Origin: Pempheris klunzingeri
Taxonomy: Eukaryota > Chordata > Actinopteri > Acropomatiformes > Pempheridae
NCBI RefSeq assembly: GCF_042242105.1
Contig: NC_092031.1
Coordinates: forward strand, 3,060,175 to 3,124,174
Length of the DNA stretch: 64,000 bases
Direction of reading: 5' to 3'
Part shown: positions 13,201-23,500 of the stretch, in pieces
Numbering within the stretch: position 1 is the stretch's first letter
How the letters are laid out: every line of letters starts with the position of its first letter
Made by a program: the position numbers and the translations under genes
The notes under the pieces: model-generated
The model's input: the letters and a program-made list of their open reading frames with translations, nothing else
What the model was told of the DNA's origin: nothing
Database searches by the model: none

Positions 13201-13206
13201 CTTTGA
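4272..13206 (+). CDS. slc16a5: Monocarboxylate transporter 6 (SLC16A5-like)
   Basis: Four coding exons join in frame: 4272-4638, 8936-9079, 9900-10739 and 12935-13206 (1623 nt, 540 aa). All introns are GT-AG and the exon starting at 4272 probably begins at 4169. The family signature PDGGWGW is at residues 64-70, followed by about twelve hydrophobic segments with a hydrophilic central loop. Phrases such as ASNSETSW, VMLGGV, GLGFCFSFQ, YFVRRR and LNCCVCGA match MCT6 closely rather than MCT1-4. MCT6 is a plasma-membrane major-facilitator protein known in mammals to carry drugs such as bumetanide; its natural substrate is unclear. The N-terminal cytoplasmic arm, about 60 residues before the first membrane segment, is longer than in human, and the C-tail ends EYITSL. 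armc7, its human neighbour, is also in this window. A possible ATTAAA poly(A) signal lies at 13722. Confidence 0.92.
6079..6317. repeat. Perfect 65-bp inverted repeat (long hairpin)
   Basis: Bases 6079-6143 are the exact reverse complement of 6253-6317, separated by a 109-base loop. It lies in slc16a5 intron 1. The left flank (about 5910-6078) carries several diverged copies of phrases like ACAAATTTACATTTGAGAAA. It is probably a foldback or MITE-type element, since perfect arms suggest recent origin. No transposase is seen. Confidence 0.85.
7670..7960 (+). repeat. Dispersed repeat, copy 1 of 3
   Basis: The phrases TGTTGTCCAGAAACTGTTTT and 'gagcaccagatgtgtgttaatc' recur, diverged, at 36779-36965 (same strand) and at about 14095-14255 (opposite strand). 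The family was found by comparison within this window. It lies in slc16a5 intron 1. Confidence 0.5.
9161..9310. repeat. Dispersed repeat shared with 40.6 kb
   Basis: Phrases such as GGAGCATTTAGCAGCTGAAG followed by 'gttggtggagaccaaac' recur, diverged, at about 40640-40820. It lies in slc16a5 intron 2 and has no coding content. Confidence 0.45.
12142..12352. mobile_element. piggyBac-like MITE with TTAA target duplication
   Basis: A 211-bp segment begins CCCTTTAAC and ends GTTAAAGGG. It is bracketed by TTAA on both sides (12138-12141 and 12353-12356). TTAA duplication plus CCC termini is the hallmark of piggyBac-type transposition. It encodes no transposase, so it is non-autonomous. It lies in slc16a5 intron 3. 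Confidence 0.7.
12358..12445. repeat. Dispersed repeat (LINE/SINE tail-like)
   Basis: The run CAGTTCAGTTCAGTTTAATG, then GGGCTTTATTGGC and ATTGCCAAAGCA, is typical of a repeat tail found widely in fish genomes. It abuts the TTAA-flanked element on its left. Confidence 0.4.
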
Positions 13207-16200
13207 ACCCGCTCACACTGTGTGTCACCCCAGCGCACATCACTCTCTGGGTCAAACACTTGTGCAGATAATCCCTAATGTTTGCTTTGCGCACTGGATG
13301 ACTGAAAGGTTTTCTTGAGCTCCTCCGCACGAGCCAAAGCAAACACTATGAATGATGTGCACTGCTTGTCCAGGGCGGGACACTTGATCCTACACACCAA
13401 AATGAACGTACGTGCACTTACAACTACAACGTGATTGTACTGTTTTATTGTGAAATGCTGCTGATCTTTTCTAAGTGATCACACAATCTATCATAAGCTG
13501 TATGAGGTATCTCACTTTGTCAAGCCAAGAGACACACGCCATCCTTTCCTAGATGTTCACCGGAGGGGTGTTTGTAAAGGGGTGTTAGTATACGACGAGC
13601 TTTCAGAGACAGAGAATGGGTCTGAGTGGGTGTCGGGCAGCGGGGCAGAAAGTTTGTGATCAAATACGAAGCAAGATTTGGGTGAAATGGGTGAAATCAA
13701 AGTGAGGGAACACAAAGGAGTATTAAAAGGATGAGAATTCTATATTATTCCTACTGTCAACAAAGCTCAAAGGACCAAATCCAACAATGAGTCCGGATTA
13801 ACCAACAGATGAAATGAACACTCAGTTCACACACATTTAGTGAAAGATGGAGCCTTTTTTCACAGTCTGGCGATCCTTTGGTACACCAGGGATGCATATT
13901 AACGTTGAGAAGAAGTTAAAACATTTTCTCAGGTGAGTGTCTCACCTGAAAGCCAATAAGACACTCACCCCCTTCAGGCCCTCATGATATCTGTAGACAC
14001 TCGAGCTGCTCGGTAAACAACACAGACTGATAAGAATCACAGGGACGTAAAGAACAAAAGACCTCAATCTTTACAAGCTGGTTAGCAAGTGTGACTCAAA
14101 CTAGAGGAAGAAATTTGTTGGGGACTATTTTCAGCGGCGGATTAATCCACATTTGTTGCAGTATTGAGTATTTGTGGCAGCGGGACGTTCTTATTTATGT
14201 GTTTTTATTAGTTTCTGGACAACAGTGGAGCTCTGTGGCTCAGAGGAACCAGATACTCACACAAGACTTGTGAGGAGATAAATCCATTGTTGGGTTTGGT
14301 CTTTTTATGGGATGTTTGACAACAAAGAAACTTAAATTTTAATTCTCAGTAGCTAAAGACTTGTTTAGCCTTTAATGAGTCAGAGCAGGACATAGAAAAT
14401 GAGAGTTTGCTTTCTTTAGGGGTCTTTTTTGACATCGTCCTTATCCTTAAAGTAGGAAAACTCAGTTTTTATGTCTTGTGAAGACGTTAAATAGACCCTG
14501 CTGAGCAAATTACACCCTAAAGTGCGGATATAAGAAGACGCTTCGGCCCGTTTGTCAATCACTGTCAAGAGTAATCCGTGAAAATGAATATGTCGAGTGT
14601 GTAAGCAGGGATTAATCATGTTCTTGTGTTCCACATGCTCTTCATCCCTTAATGGAACAGTGCCTTTTTACATAAGTGGTGTGTTTATAAGATCTAGAAC
14701 CACAGAAGACTTTCGAATTCGATGATTTCATGTCGGGTTTTGAAGCATTTCATGAGAGGAACGGTTGAGTGAAACGAGGCACTGAGGAGTCAGCGGCTCA
14801 CGTGTTAAAAGTGACACTTATAACTTCACCTTCACCTCAAATCAGAGATTTTATGTGACAGATAAAATATCTTTTGATAAATGAACAGTGAGACTATCAC
14901 CAGTTCAGGTCAGACGTGACTGAAGATTAAATACACGTTTCAGGTATGAGCTGTTAACGCAGTAAACAGAAGTGTAACCAGAGGATTTATTAGTAATTTT
15001 TAGAGGCTTGTCTTGCTTATTATAGCTTTATTATACAATATATTCTTAATTTATACGTTATGATCAGGTGGAAAATAAATGTTTGAATATCAAAGCTGTC
15101 TGAATCTTTTGTGAGCGCATTAAACACAACATGAACCCTCTGGTACTCGTTAAAAAAACATAAAACAGACGTGTATTTATTTGAAGATTTGTCATGAAAA
15201 CTTTTAAATGGGCCAAGCATAATTACCAGCTGTGGAAAGCTGGCAGTTACTGTAGTTTGTGGTTATTTATTTATTTATTTATTTATTTATGTGCCACTAA
15301 AGTTTGAATTTACTGAATTTTACTAAACATTTTTAATTTATTAGGTGTTTATTAGGATTCCCACCCCTGTGGTCTGACTCAGAAGTCATATGTTTTACAT
15401 TCATCTAAATCTGAAAAGTATCTCAAGTTATTAGATAAATGTAGTGACATAGAAAAGAACAAAATTCCCCTCTGAAATATGGTGGGGCATAAAAGTATAA
15501 AATATTATAAAAGTATTTCAAACTTCTACATAAGTACAGTACTTGAGTAAATGTACTAGGCTAATTTCTGTAATATATATGAGTAATGTAATGAGTAATG
15601 AGTATATGTAACATGAAATGAATCATTCTGCACAATACTTAAAGTACTTTCTACACTGTGGTTTTATTACTAGACACTACAGGTGAATTATGATATAAAA
15701 AAAACAGATTACTAGATAAATTACAGATATCACCATTAAACTTCCATAGTTCCTTACTTCCTTACATTATGACCATTTTTTGTTATGTTAAGTTCAAAAT
15801 GCTTGTTTGATTTTATTGACATATTAGAGGAAATTCACCCCATGAATACAAGAAGCCATAAAGAAGAACTATTTTCACAATGTTTTTAGGAATAAAATGC
15901 TGTATAAATGAGGTAATGAATACTACATGACCAAACCCCTATGTGAAAACCTTCAGAATATAGATATAAACATGAGTTTGGTGTATTTAAGTGCTACTGA
16001 AGTGGAGATTTCCTGATTAGGAGGTGAGGAAAAACTCATTTTGAGCAAACGGCATATAAAGATATGAATTTAGGAGGAATCTACAGATGCAGACAGACAA
16101 AGTGAAGTAAAATAAACACCTAAATGTGTAGTTAAGGACTAAGAGTAGTTCTTCTTCTACTAAACTTTATATAAACACAGCCGCCATCTTGTGGCCGGGG

Positions 16201-16378
16201 TGTGAAACGACAGTTTTTATTAAGGGCAAAGTAGAGACATCAAGTTTAAAAACAGTCAAACTTATACCCGAAAATCAAAGAAACTAACTAAAATGAGGCT
16301 GGTGTTCGTTATGTCGTGTTTTATCCTCATGTTTCACGTGAACGGAGTCGATACGGGTCAACCAGACGTCCAACGGCT
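13207..16378. other. slc16a5 3' UTR and intergenic spacer
   Basis: No coding exon is seen. The start must include the slc16a5 3' UTR, with ATTAAA at 13722-13727 as a weak poly(A) candidate. About 14095-14255 is an inverted copy of the repeat at 7670. About 15240-15290 holds a (TTTA)n run. About 15470-15660 resembles the common teleost repeat with the phrase AGTACTTGAGTAAATGTACT. The region just before 16379 becomes promoter-like, with CCGCCATCTT (YY1-type) at 16191-16200. Confidence 0.55.
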
Positions 16379-16390
16379 GAAAGTGAAACT
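16379..16390 (+). promoter_or_regulatory. ISRE (interferon-stimulated response element)
   Basis: GAAAGTGAAACT is a perfect match to the ISRE/IRF consensus GAAANNGAAACT, and a further half-like AAAAGTGAAG follows immediately. It sits about 70 bases before a good splice donor (16459) that can join to an acceptor ahead of the TAP2-like start codon. This is the expected position in a proximal promoter. IRF/STAT control of TAP genes is established in vertebrates; its use here is inferred. Confidence 0.7.
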
Positions 16391-16404
16391 AAAAGTGAAG
16401 CTCA

Positions 16405-16458
16405 GTCCGCAGTTAGCTAGCTAGCATTAGCTGTGGACTGTGAAGAGGAAAACAGACG
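16405..16458 (+). other. Probable 5' UTR exon of the TAP2-like gene
   Basis: The end is a strong donor, CAGACG|GTAAGT at 16458/16459. The matching acceptor is CACTGCAG at 17491-17498, which opens an exon (17499 onward) containing the start codon at 17538. The left edge is a guess because no TATA box is seen. Confidence 0.5.
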
Positions 16459-16649
16459 GTAAGTCACGAAAACTTCATCTTCATGGACATTTTAATGTGG
16501 CACAGGTTCGCCTAAACAGACGTTACACAGCTGCGAGATCATTAGTGAGCTAAAATGCGTGTGTATTATTAGCTGGTAGCATTCGTTCCACACCAGACTC
16601 CAGTCAAAAAAGTTATAAATTTAGTGTGGCTGAGGTGTGGTTGGTTTTT

Positions 16650-16920
16650 ATTCTTTTACGCTACTCAGGTATTGTTCAGTACATTTTTTACTAAAATATT
16701 ACGTATTTCGGTTTTATCCATCTTTACTCTTCTTCCAGTGTTGGAGTACATTTACTGAAATACTGCACTTAAATACAATCCGAGGTATTTGCTTAATATA
16801 CATTTTATGCTACTTTATACTTTTTACTCCACTGCATGTAATAAGTAACTTTAATCACTAGTTAATTTGCAGGTTATTAATACAAAATATAAATCGGGTG
16901 ATACATCAGGATGTACTGTT
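16650..16920. repeat. Dispersed teleost repeat ('tactccactgcatg' family)
   Basis: Phrases like GGAGTACATTTACTGAAATA and ACTTTTTACTCCACTGCATG mark a very common teleost repeat. Related copies lie near 15.5, 26.7-27.0, 28.6 and 63.85-64.0 kb. It lies in the 5' UTR intron of the TAP2-like gene. Confidence 0.55.
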
Positions 16921-17537
16921 AGAGATTAATAATCCCAGCTGTGTATAAAGTAGCTGAGCTCCAGCATCAGTGATGCTGCCTGTACGTGAATGCAACACTA
17001 AATATAATCCAGCAGTATGATAATAGGAGTTTTTCTTGGTTGTAGTCCTCATGGAGACAGAGTCATAATGCAGAGATTAAGAGTAAATACAGCCAGCGAA
17101 ATTATGGGGAAGCTCTTTAGTGTGTATAATTTACATGTAATGATAACAGCTTTCCGGATTTCAAGTGATCTGTTCCCACTTTTGCATCTGCACTAAGTCA
17201 CTGCATAATCTCTTTGCCTTTTTCAAGCACTAGGACTCTTAGTTTCTGACCTTAGTAATTGTTTAATGTTGCAGTTTACTGTTGCAGGTGGTCGATGTGG
17301 AGACAGATAGATTATTTTATTATTAGTATTGTTTTAGTGTTGAGCAATTTAATCTGTAACGAAGCATCATAAATCTATAAATGTATCACGTTTGGGTTGA
17401 TGTGCAAAATAACTACAGCCGTCAGATGAATATAGTGAACAGAAATGTGTAGTATTTCTTTCATAATTAAGTACAAATATCTCCACATTGCACTGCAGAT
17501 TCAGCCTCTCAGTCTGACCCCCCCCCTCCTAAGGAAA

Positions 17538-20500
17538 ATGAGGGAAGTGGCAGCATGTGGGTTAATCATCCTTATTTTCGACGCGGTGCTGTGTTCGGCA
17601 CTGTGGGCCGGACTGGTGCTGCTGGAGTGCTCCGGCTGCGGTGGACTGGCAGGCGTATGGGCCTTTGGAGCGGCGAAGTGGGCCATTCTCCATGTTTTCA
17701 CCTCTACACTGACTGGTGGAAAGCCCCAGGCTGTGCTCCGCAGGTTGACGGCACTCCTCTGCCTTCTTTCACCTGTGTTGGAAAGTGGACGGATCCTTAT
17801 GGAGCCTCCGTCAGAGCCGTACGTGGCACCATCTCCTAACCTCAGCATGCTGCTCCTGGGTCTGATATCCTCGTCACTGGCCTGTGTGGTTTGGGAAAAG
17901 TACCTCTGCGGTGATGGCAAGATCGGAGGGGACGACAAATCACTGGACGCAAGACGATTGCTCATGAGGATGCTGAAATACTTCAAGCCAGACACCCTTT
18001 TCCTAATTGCAGCCTTCAGTTGCCTCATCTTAGGTGTCATCTGTAAGTGTGAAAGATCGACTCCATATCAACACTTTGATATTCTCAAGGAAGCTATTAG
18101 AAAGTTTAGATGCTGCTTAACTTAAATTTAAAAACATTAAGACCACAATGAACATTGTATTCATCATTTCCTGTTCCACTAATCCACAGCGTTCATCTTT
18201 CCTAACAGGCGACACATTTACCCCGTTGTTTCAGGGGAGGGTCATTGATATGCTAAGAGGTGAAGTACTTCAAACCAGCTTCTGTACGGCGATCGGACAG
18301 CTGGCACTCGTCTCTTTTGGAAGGTAATGAAATAGTTTGTGTGTATTTTAGTCCTTGTTAGTTTCTGTAATATCAACAACAATTATTCTGAATTAATAAT
18401 GAACTGACATTTTTAACGTTTCCACCTGAACAGCGCCGTGTTCTCCGGCTTAAGAGGAGGCTTATTTATGTGCACCCTGACCAGACTGAACAAGAGGCTG
18501 AAGCATCTGCTGTTTCACACCCTCCTGCAGCAGGAAGTGCACTTCTTTGATGAGAACAACCCTGGTGAGGAGAACACAGTTAACACGTGACATGAAAGTA
18601 TGTGGACGGACGAACATCTCACCCACAAGTGACCACGGGCATTAATCTGCTGCCAGGACAGCTCCCTCTCTCCTGTGAAGAGTTTTTACCAGGTTTTAAA
18701 CCTGGCTGCAGAGATTTGCTCCCATTCAGAGCGTCAGTGAGCTCCAACTCTGATGTAAGGTTTTTAAATCAGGAAAAGGTCAAACACAGACCATTAATGT
18801 CTAAAATATCATCACATGCTTTACCAGGATTTTTCCTTCTTGGAACCGTTGACTGTATGTAAAGATGGACGACATGACAGCTCCCTGAAAGTGAAGCCAT
18901 CACATCCTGATAGCTTACTGGAGTATAGGTCATTTTAGGTTCTTATCAAGCTGATGTATGTCCAAGTGTTCATTTTCTCTTTCAGTTTGGTTTTCATTAG
19001 TTATTGGATGCCACAAAAAGGGGATGAAAGAAACTCTTTTCATTGAAACTCTGCAGAGGTTTAGCTGCCTTTTCTCACTTTCACCCAACAGGACATCTTT
19101 CCTCCCGCCTGCACTCTGACGTGGACAGAATGGGTCGCACTGTAGCGCTGAACGCCAACGCTCTGGTTCGCAGCACGGTCAAAGCCTGCCTCATGCTCGC
19201 TGTGATGTTACGCCTGTCCTGGGAGCTCACTGTGCTCACCTGCATAGAGATGCCCCTCTTGGCCATCGTGCAGAACAAGTACAACATCTTGTCCAAGGTA
19301 GGCCGGTGTGACGGGATGACATAGACCCTGGACTCCTTTTAGATATTTTTTAAATATAATTCTTATATCTTTGAAACCTTTATTTTTATTTCCTTTAGTG
19401 TCCTCCACTGTAGATTTAAAAAGCAAGAGAAAGCACCTAAAATCAACAGGAGAAGGCAGCAGGCAGGGCGGATTTAGTTATATGTCCTCTTAAGAGAAGA
19501 AGAATAACTGAGTCAAGTCAAAATGACAAATGAAAGAACAAACATTAGTTGCAGCTGAAGATGAAATAGTAGCTGAAGCATGAAAACTAGTGTAATATTC
19601 AATTCAGTCTTGCAAATGAAGACATGAAAGATGAGGAAATGATGTGCAGCTCAGGTCAAGGATGATACTTTAACCAGCGATGTTCTGGGAGCAGCATCAG
19701 TCTGCTTATGTGCAGCTTGTTGTCACTGAGTGTGTGTGTGTGTGTGTTCTGTGTCAAACAGGAGGTGAAGGATCAGCTGCAGGACTGCCACGCTCAGAAC
19801 AAAGATCTGGCTTTCCAGACAATCAGTAGGATTCACACGGTCCGCAGCTTCATGGCAGAGAAAGATGAACTGAGGAGGTTCAATAAGGCCGTGGACCAGA
19901 TTTCTGCTGTTAAGAGACAGTGGGGAATCTACAGCGCAGTTTTAAGCTTAATACGGAGGGTGAGATGGCAGCGGAGTACATCCACACTTTAGTCTACTTA
20001 TCAAACGGCTTGTTGAGCTTTCAGCTCAGCGTGTGGTCATGCAGCACGTATGGAGGCCCATCAGAATATATAAAGACTGAGGGATGAAGAATGCACACGG
20101 TCAGTTCAGTGTTACATGATGAGGCAGTAAGTCCAAATTTAGACTTTCCTAATCAAAATTTTAGGAATCAAATTTTTAACTTCAGTCAGAAGTTTAACAT
20201 GTTAAAGTCAAAAGGTTTGACTTCCATATTAAAGAGAGATGAAGTTATGATTTTAACAATGATAAGTTGAATCTTTTTCTCATTAAAAATGATGAGATAA
20301 TAATTTGATCCTATGAGATAACCAGTCAAAGTTATCGGCCTTAAACTTTCTATCATTACAATGCAGGTAGGTGATTCAAACTTTCCTCCATGTTGACTGC
20401 ACTCAGAGCTGCCTGCTCATTTACCAACAAATGTCCGCTGGCTGTTGTTCAAACTACCCACCGTAAGACAAGGACTTCTCCCGGCAGGATTGGTCTTCGC

Positions 20501-23500
20501 TCCATATGTGCTGCTTCGATAATATTAACAAATCTTTTTGTTTGGGTCATGTTTCTTTCGGAGCGTGTGTGATTACTGTTGCTATGTACAGCAATGATGT
20601 GTGCCGTCCCTCTCTTTGTTCTCTCCCTACAGATGGTGAGGCTGGGGATAAAGATACTGATGCTGGTTCAGGCCCGTAGTCTCATCTCCTCGGGCCACCT
20701 CACCATCGGCAGTCTCGTGTCCTTCTTCTTGTACCAGAAACCCATGTCAGACAATTTAAGGGTGAGCTGAGATGCACATCTTACACTGCAGCATCTCTCT
20801 TATGTATTTTAGAAATACTTTTAGCAAGCCCTGTTGCTGATGGAGATTATTTGTTTGTCACAGGAGATCATGTATTCCTACGGAGATACAGTGTCCATGG
20901 TGGGAGTCATCTCCAAAGTATTCAGTTATCTTGACCGAACACCACAGTGTAAGAAGGAGGGAGAGCTGGCTCCTGAGAAGCTGGAGGGAAGAATTGTTTT
21001 CCAAAATGTCACCTTCAAATACCCCTCAGCTAATCAAGATAAACCAGCTCTGAAGGTAACTGTTTGACAGGCTGAAAGTAATACTGTGTCATTCCTGTAT
21101 GTGTAGACTGGTGTTGGAACATTAATTCAGAGTCTAACAAGCCACAAATCCATCAAAAACATGCTCCACACAGTCAGTTTCCATGGAACTGCAGCCGGGG
21201 AAGATGACAGCTCTGGTGGGTCCCTCTGGAGGAGGAAAGACTTCGTGTGTCAGCCTCCTGAAGAGGCTGTACGAACCTCAGGAGGGACAGATCCTGCTGG
21301 ATGGAGAGCCGCTGCACAGCTACAAACAAAAATACCTCCATCAAAAGGTACAGTTGGCTTTGTGGAAGGAGGCTTAAATCATGTAGGCAGGCTCACTTTT
21401 CTAGTTTTTTGTATAGATTTATTAGAATATTAGCACATTTATTAGCATATATATGTATAGTGATAAATACAATATGAAACGATTGACTATAAACACTAAA
21501 GTGCTGTTTGTTTGCTGGAGGCTCTATAAAGCTGTACTGAAGAGCAGTGGTAGCTAAATGCTAACGTCAGCATGCTAACAGGCTCACAGTGACGACGTTA
21601 GCATGCTGATGTTTAGCAGGTCTAAAGTCAGCATGAACTAAACAGTCACAAAACCAGAGTGTTGGTGATGACGATGCCGTGAGATGCTGTTTCCAGAGCT
21701 CCTCAGATTTAAAGGAGCAGTCCCAAGGCCACGGGTGAGGCCAGCTTTGCCGTCACTTGTTTTGGTGAATCAGAAATATCTGACCGAAGGAGGCGGTTGA
21801 GCACAGTGGAGCTCTTTCTGTCATTGGATTTTGATGGTGCAAAGTTTAGACCAGATTGTTTCCACAGCACACACACATTTAGTAAGTTCTGTGCTTGTGC
21901 TTTATTTGCTTACTAGAAAACTAGATTGATTAATCAATCTGGTTTTTTGTGCCATATGCAGTCAGCTAGCACTGCACTGATTCTACTGTGTGCCATTTAT
22001 TTAGATGGCCCTGGTATCCCAGAATCCTGTGCTGTTTTCTGGTTCGCTGAGATACAACATTGAATACGGCCTGAAGGAGTGCACCTTGGAGAAGGTGAAG
22101 GAAGCTGCGAAAAAGGCCAACGCAGACGACTTCATCTCTGGCCTGGAGAACGGATATGACACAGGTACAGACGTGAGGGCGCTGCACACATGTACAGAAC
22201 ACATTTAAAACAAATGGGTCATCATAGATGGTCTGCTATTGTCCCAAATACAGCTTTGTTGTTATTTAAACCAATCAGTTCTGAATGAACAAAGCAATGT
22301 GATGCTGATGTATTCTAGGATATGTTTAAAGTGAAGTTGATGTCTTATTCTATTGTTTTATTGTTGTTTTTACTGTCCATTTAATGTCACTCAGGTACCT
22401 TGGTATGTAGCACTTTAGTAGTTGGTTTGATGCTTATGTTCTGTATTTGCACTGAGTCATGAGGGCAGAGAGGTTTGGCGCAGGCTTTTCTCTGAAATAA
22501 AGAATTATAGCTGCATTTTTTCATCTTATGCTTGAGACATTTATCATAAATCAGAATCAGAATCAGAATTCCTTTAATAATCCCCAGGGGGAAATTGGTT
22601 TTTGCTACACACAGCTCCAAAAGAATAAGAATAAACTTCACACACAAAAGTAAATCAGGTGAGTCCAGAGTCCAGGGTCCTCTCCTCTCTGGTGGAACAG
22701 TTCACATACTGGGTGAAGTTGGGCAGTGCCTTTGCCATGGTGACATGGTTGAAGACAGAGATAGCAGTGAGTGCACTCTGGTGTAGAGTCTGTACCCGGG
22801 CTGTGGCGGAGTGGATGACGTCACACGCCAAAGTCAGGTTGGCAGAAGGAGGAATGTAAACAGTCACAATGACAACATGTGAAAACTCCCGTGACAGGCA
22901 ACGTGGACGAAGACCAACAGCAAACAGTTCAATGTCCGGGCTGCAGATGCGCTCCTTGATAGTAATATGAGCAGGACTGCTCCACCTGTTGTTCACCAGA
23001 ACGGCCCCCCTCCTTTCTGCTTACCGCTCCTGGTGCAGTCCCTGTCAGCCCCAACAGTTTGGAAGCCACCGATGGAAACATTGTCGTCAGGAATGTCCTG
23101 ATGCAGCCATGTCTCCAAATGAAGCTTACATCAACATTATAAGATGAAGAGAACATAGAAATAGTTGTAAAAATAATAAGACATCATGAGGGTGGTGGGG
23201 GGATATTCCAGTAATGAAAACTGACTGACCTTTTATTATTTGATCTATTTAATCTATATGCCCGTGCTTTGCTTCACAGATGTCGGCGAATGTGGAGGCA
23301 AACTAGCAGGCGGACAGAAGCAGTGCATCGCCATCATCAGAGCTCTGGTTCGCGATCCGCAGGTCATCATACTGGATGAGGCCACCAGCGAGCTGGATGT
23401 TGAAGTGCAGCACTTTGTAAGTACAAAAAAATGACTGATCCATTCATCAGGCTGTGATGATGCTGTGGTCATGTGATCCCTACCATGTTGAGCTTATTGT

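Noticed and set aside
17445..17537. Upstream in-frame Met for the TAP2-like protein
   Set aside because: A good acceptor at 17498 places these codons partly in the intron; the C-rich leader and the match to TAP2 favour the ATG at 17538.
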